NCBI GenBank assembly: GCA_958477305.1
Contig: CAUEFI010000015.1
Span: forward strand, 1 to 64,000
DNA from: HGM12998 sp900756495
Lineage (GTDB): Bacteria > Bacillota > Clostridia > Oscillospirales > Oscillospiraceae
DNA: 64,000 nucleotides
Direction of reading: 5' to 3'
The translations under genes were made by a program, and so were the position numbers. Positions 64,000 through 64,000 of this stretch are shown piece after piece. Each line of letters begins with the position of its first letter. Within the stretch, counting starts at the first letter, position 1. Under the pieces are notes generated by a model that had not been told where the DNA came from, did not search any database, and saw only the letters and a list, made by a program, of their open reading frames with translations.

Positions 64000-64000
64000 C

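Overview
The window looks like the chromosome of a GC-rich anaerobic Firmicute of the Oscillospiraceae type (Flavonifractor/Lawsonibacter-like). The signs are an HPr kinase, a four-cysteine ribosomal protein L28, the paired TIGR03960/DUF2344 radical-SAM genes, an A-type flavoprotein, many ferredoxin-type proteins and several Clostridia-typical small proteins (DUF6514, CD1871A, TIGR04076, DUF3842, DUF1847). No rRNA, tRNA, CRISPR array or intact mobile element was seen. This taxonomic reading is inference.

Layout. 0.2-5.0 kb: a small XRE repressor with a divergent small protein, then the polyamine importer operon potABCD. 5.0-9.4 kb: a decayed IS1182-type transposase, then a less GC-rich LysR / MFS transporter / amidohydrolase (decarboxylase-like) module. 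9.6-12.9 kb: a cyclic-di-GMP-I riboswitch with a terminator platform in front of a 1,024-residue S-layer-homology surface protein. 13-21.4 kb: housekeeping and small genes (thioesterase, YbaK deacylase, DUF308 protein, radical-SAM pair, S24-type regulator, ferredoxin, hprK, rpmB), with a hairpin-packed intergenic stretch at 14.6-14.9 kb. 21.4-26.8 kb: an operon of Nudix, micro-membrane protein, NCS1 permease and acyltransferase; a Crh-like HPr homologue; FprA. 27-31.5 kb: a cupin - TRAP transporter - SDR operon with an elaborate leader. 31.5-38.8 kb: an fprA relic, a MerR regulator with a lipoprotein, a DUF3842-kinase operon with ECF and aldo/keto reductase genes downstream, and lyxose isomerase with a fructokinase-type kinase. 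38.8-45.6 kb: MATE, DUF1847, carboxyltransferase, a TlpA-CD1871A-polyferredoxin redox operon and a GntR regulator.

45.7-52.0 kb is the most interesting locus: seven genes on the minus strand, five of whose six junctions overlap (four by exactly 4 bp), encoding a C-GCAxxG-C-C protein, a methyltransferase, a radical-SAM protein, an AMP-forming CoA ligase, a histidine phosphatase, an XdhC-type protein and a MocA-like nucleotidyltransferase fused to an HD domain. The composition matches what I remember of the uncharacterised Desulfovibrio DVU_1551-1556 set and suggests maturation of a molybdenum hydroxylase or its cofactor, but no such enzyme is encoded here. A divergent AraC gene shares its control region, which carries several GTATAC palindromes.

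52.5-64 kb: two paralogous AraC regulators bracket a LysR / sodium symporter / two micro-proteins / alcohol dehydrogenase segment that is itself flanked by 315-bp direct repeats copied from the end of the first AraC gene. The window ends in a minus-strand operon that starts outside it: 2-oxoacid dehydrogenase E2, VOC protein, SDR, MBL-fold protein, an unknown protein and lipoate-protein ligase. A palindromic intergenic repeat (GGGCTTGTTTGAA ends) sits exactly at the stop codons of three genes (45.7, 58.4 and 61.8 kb).
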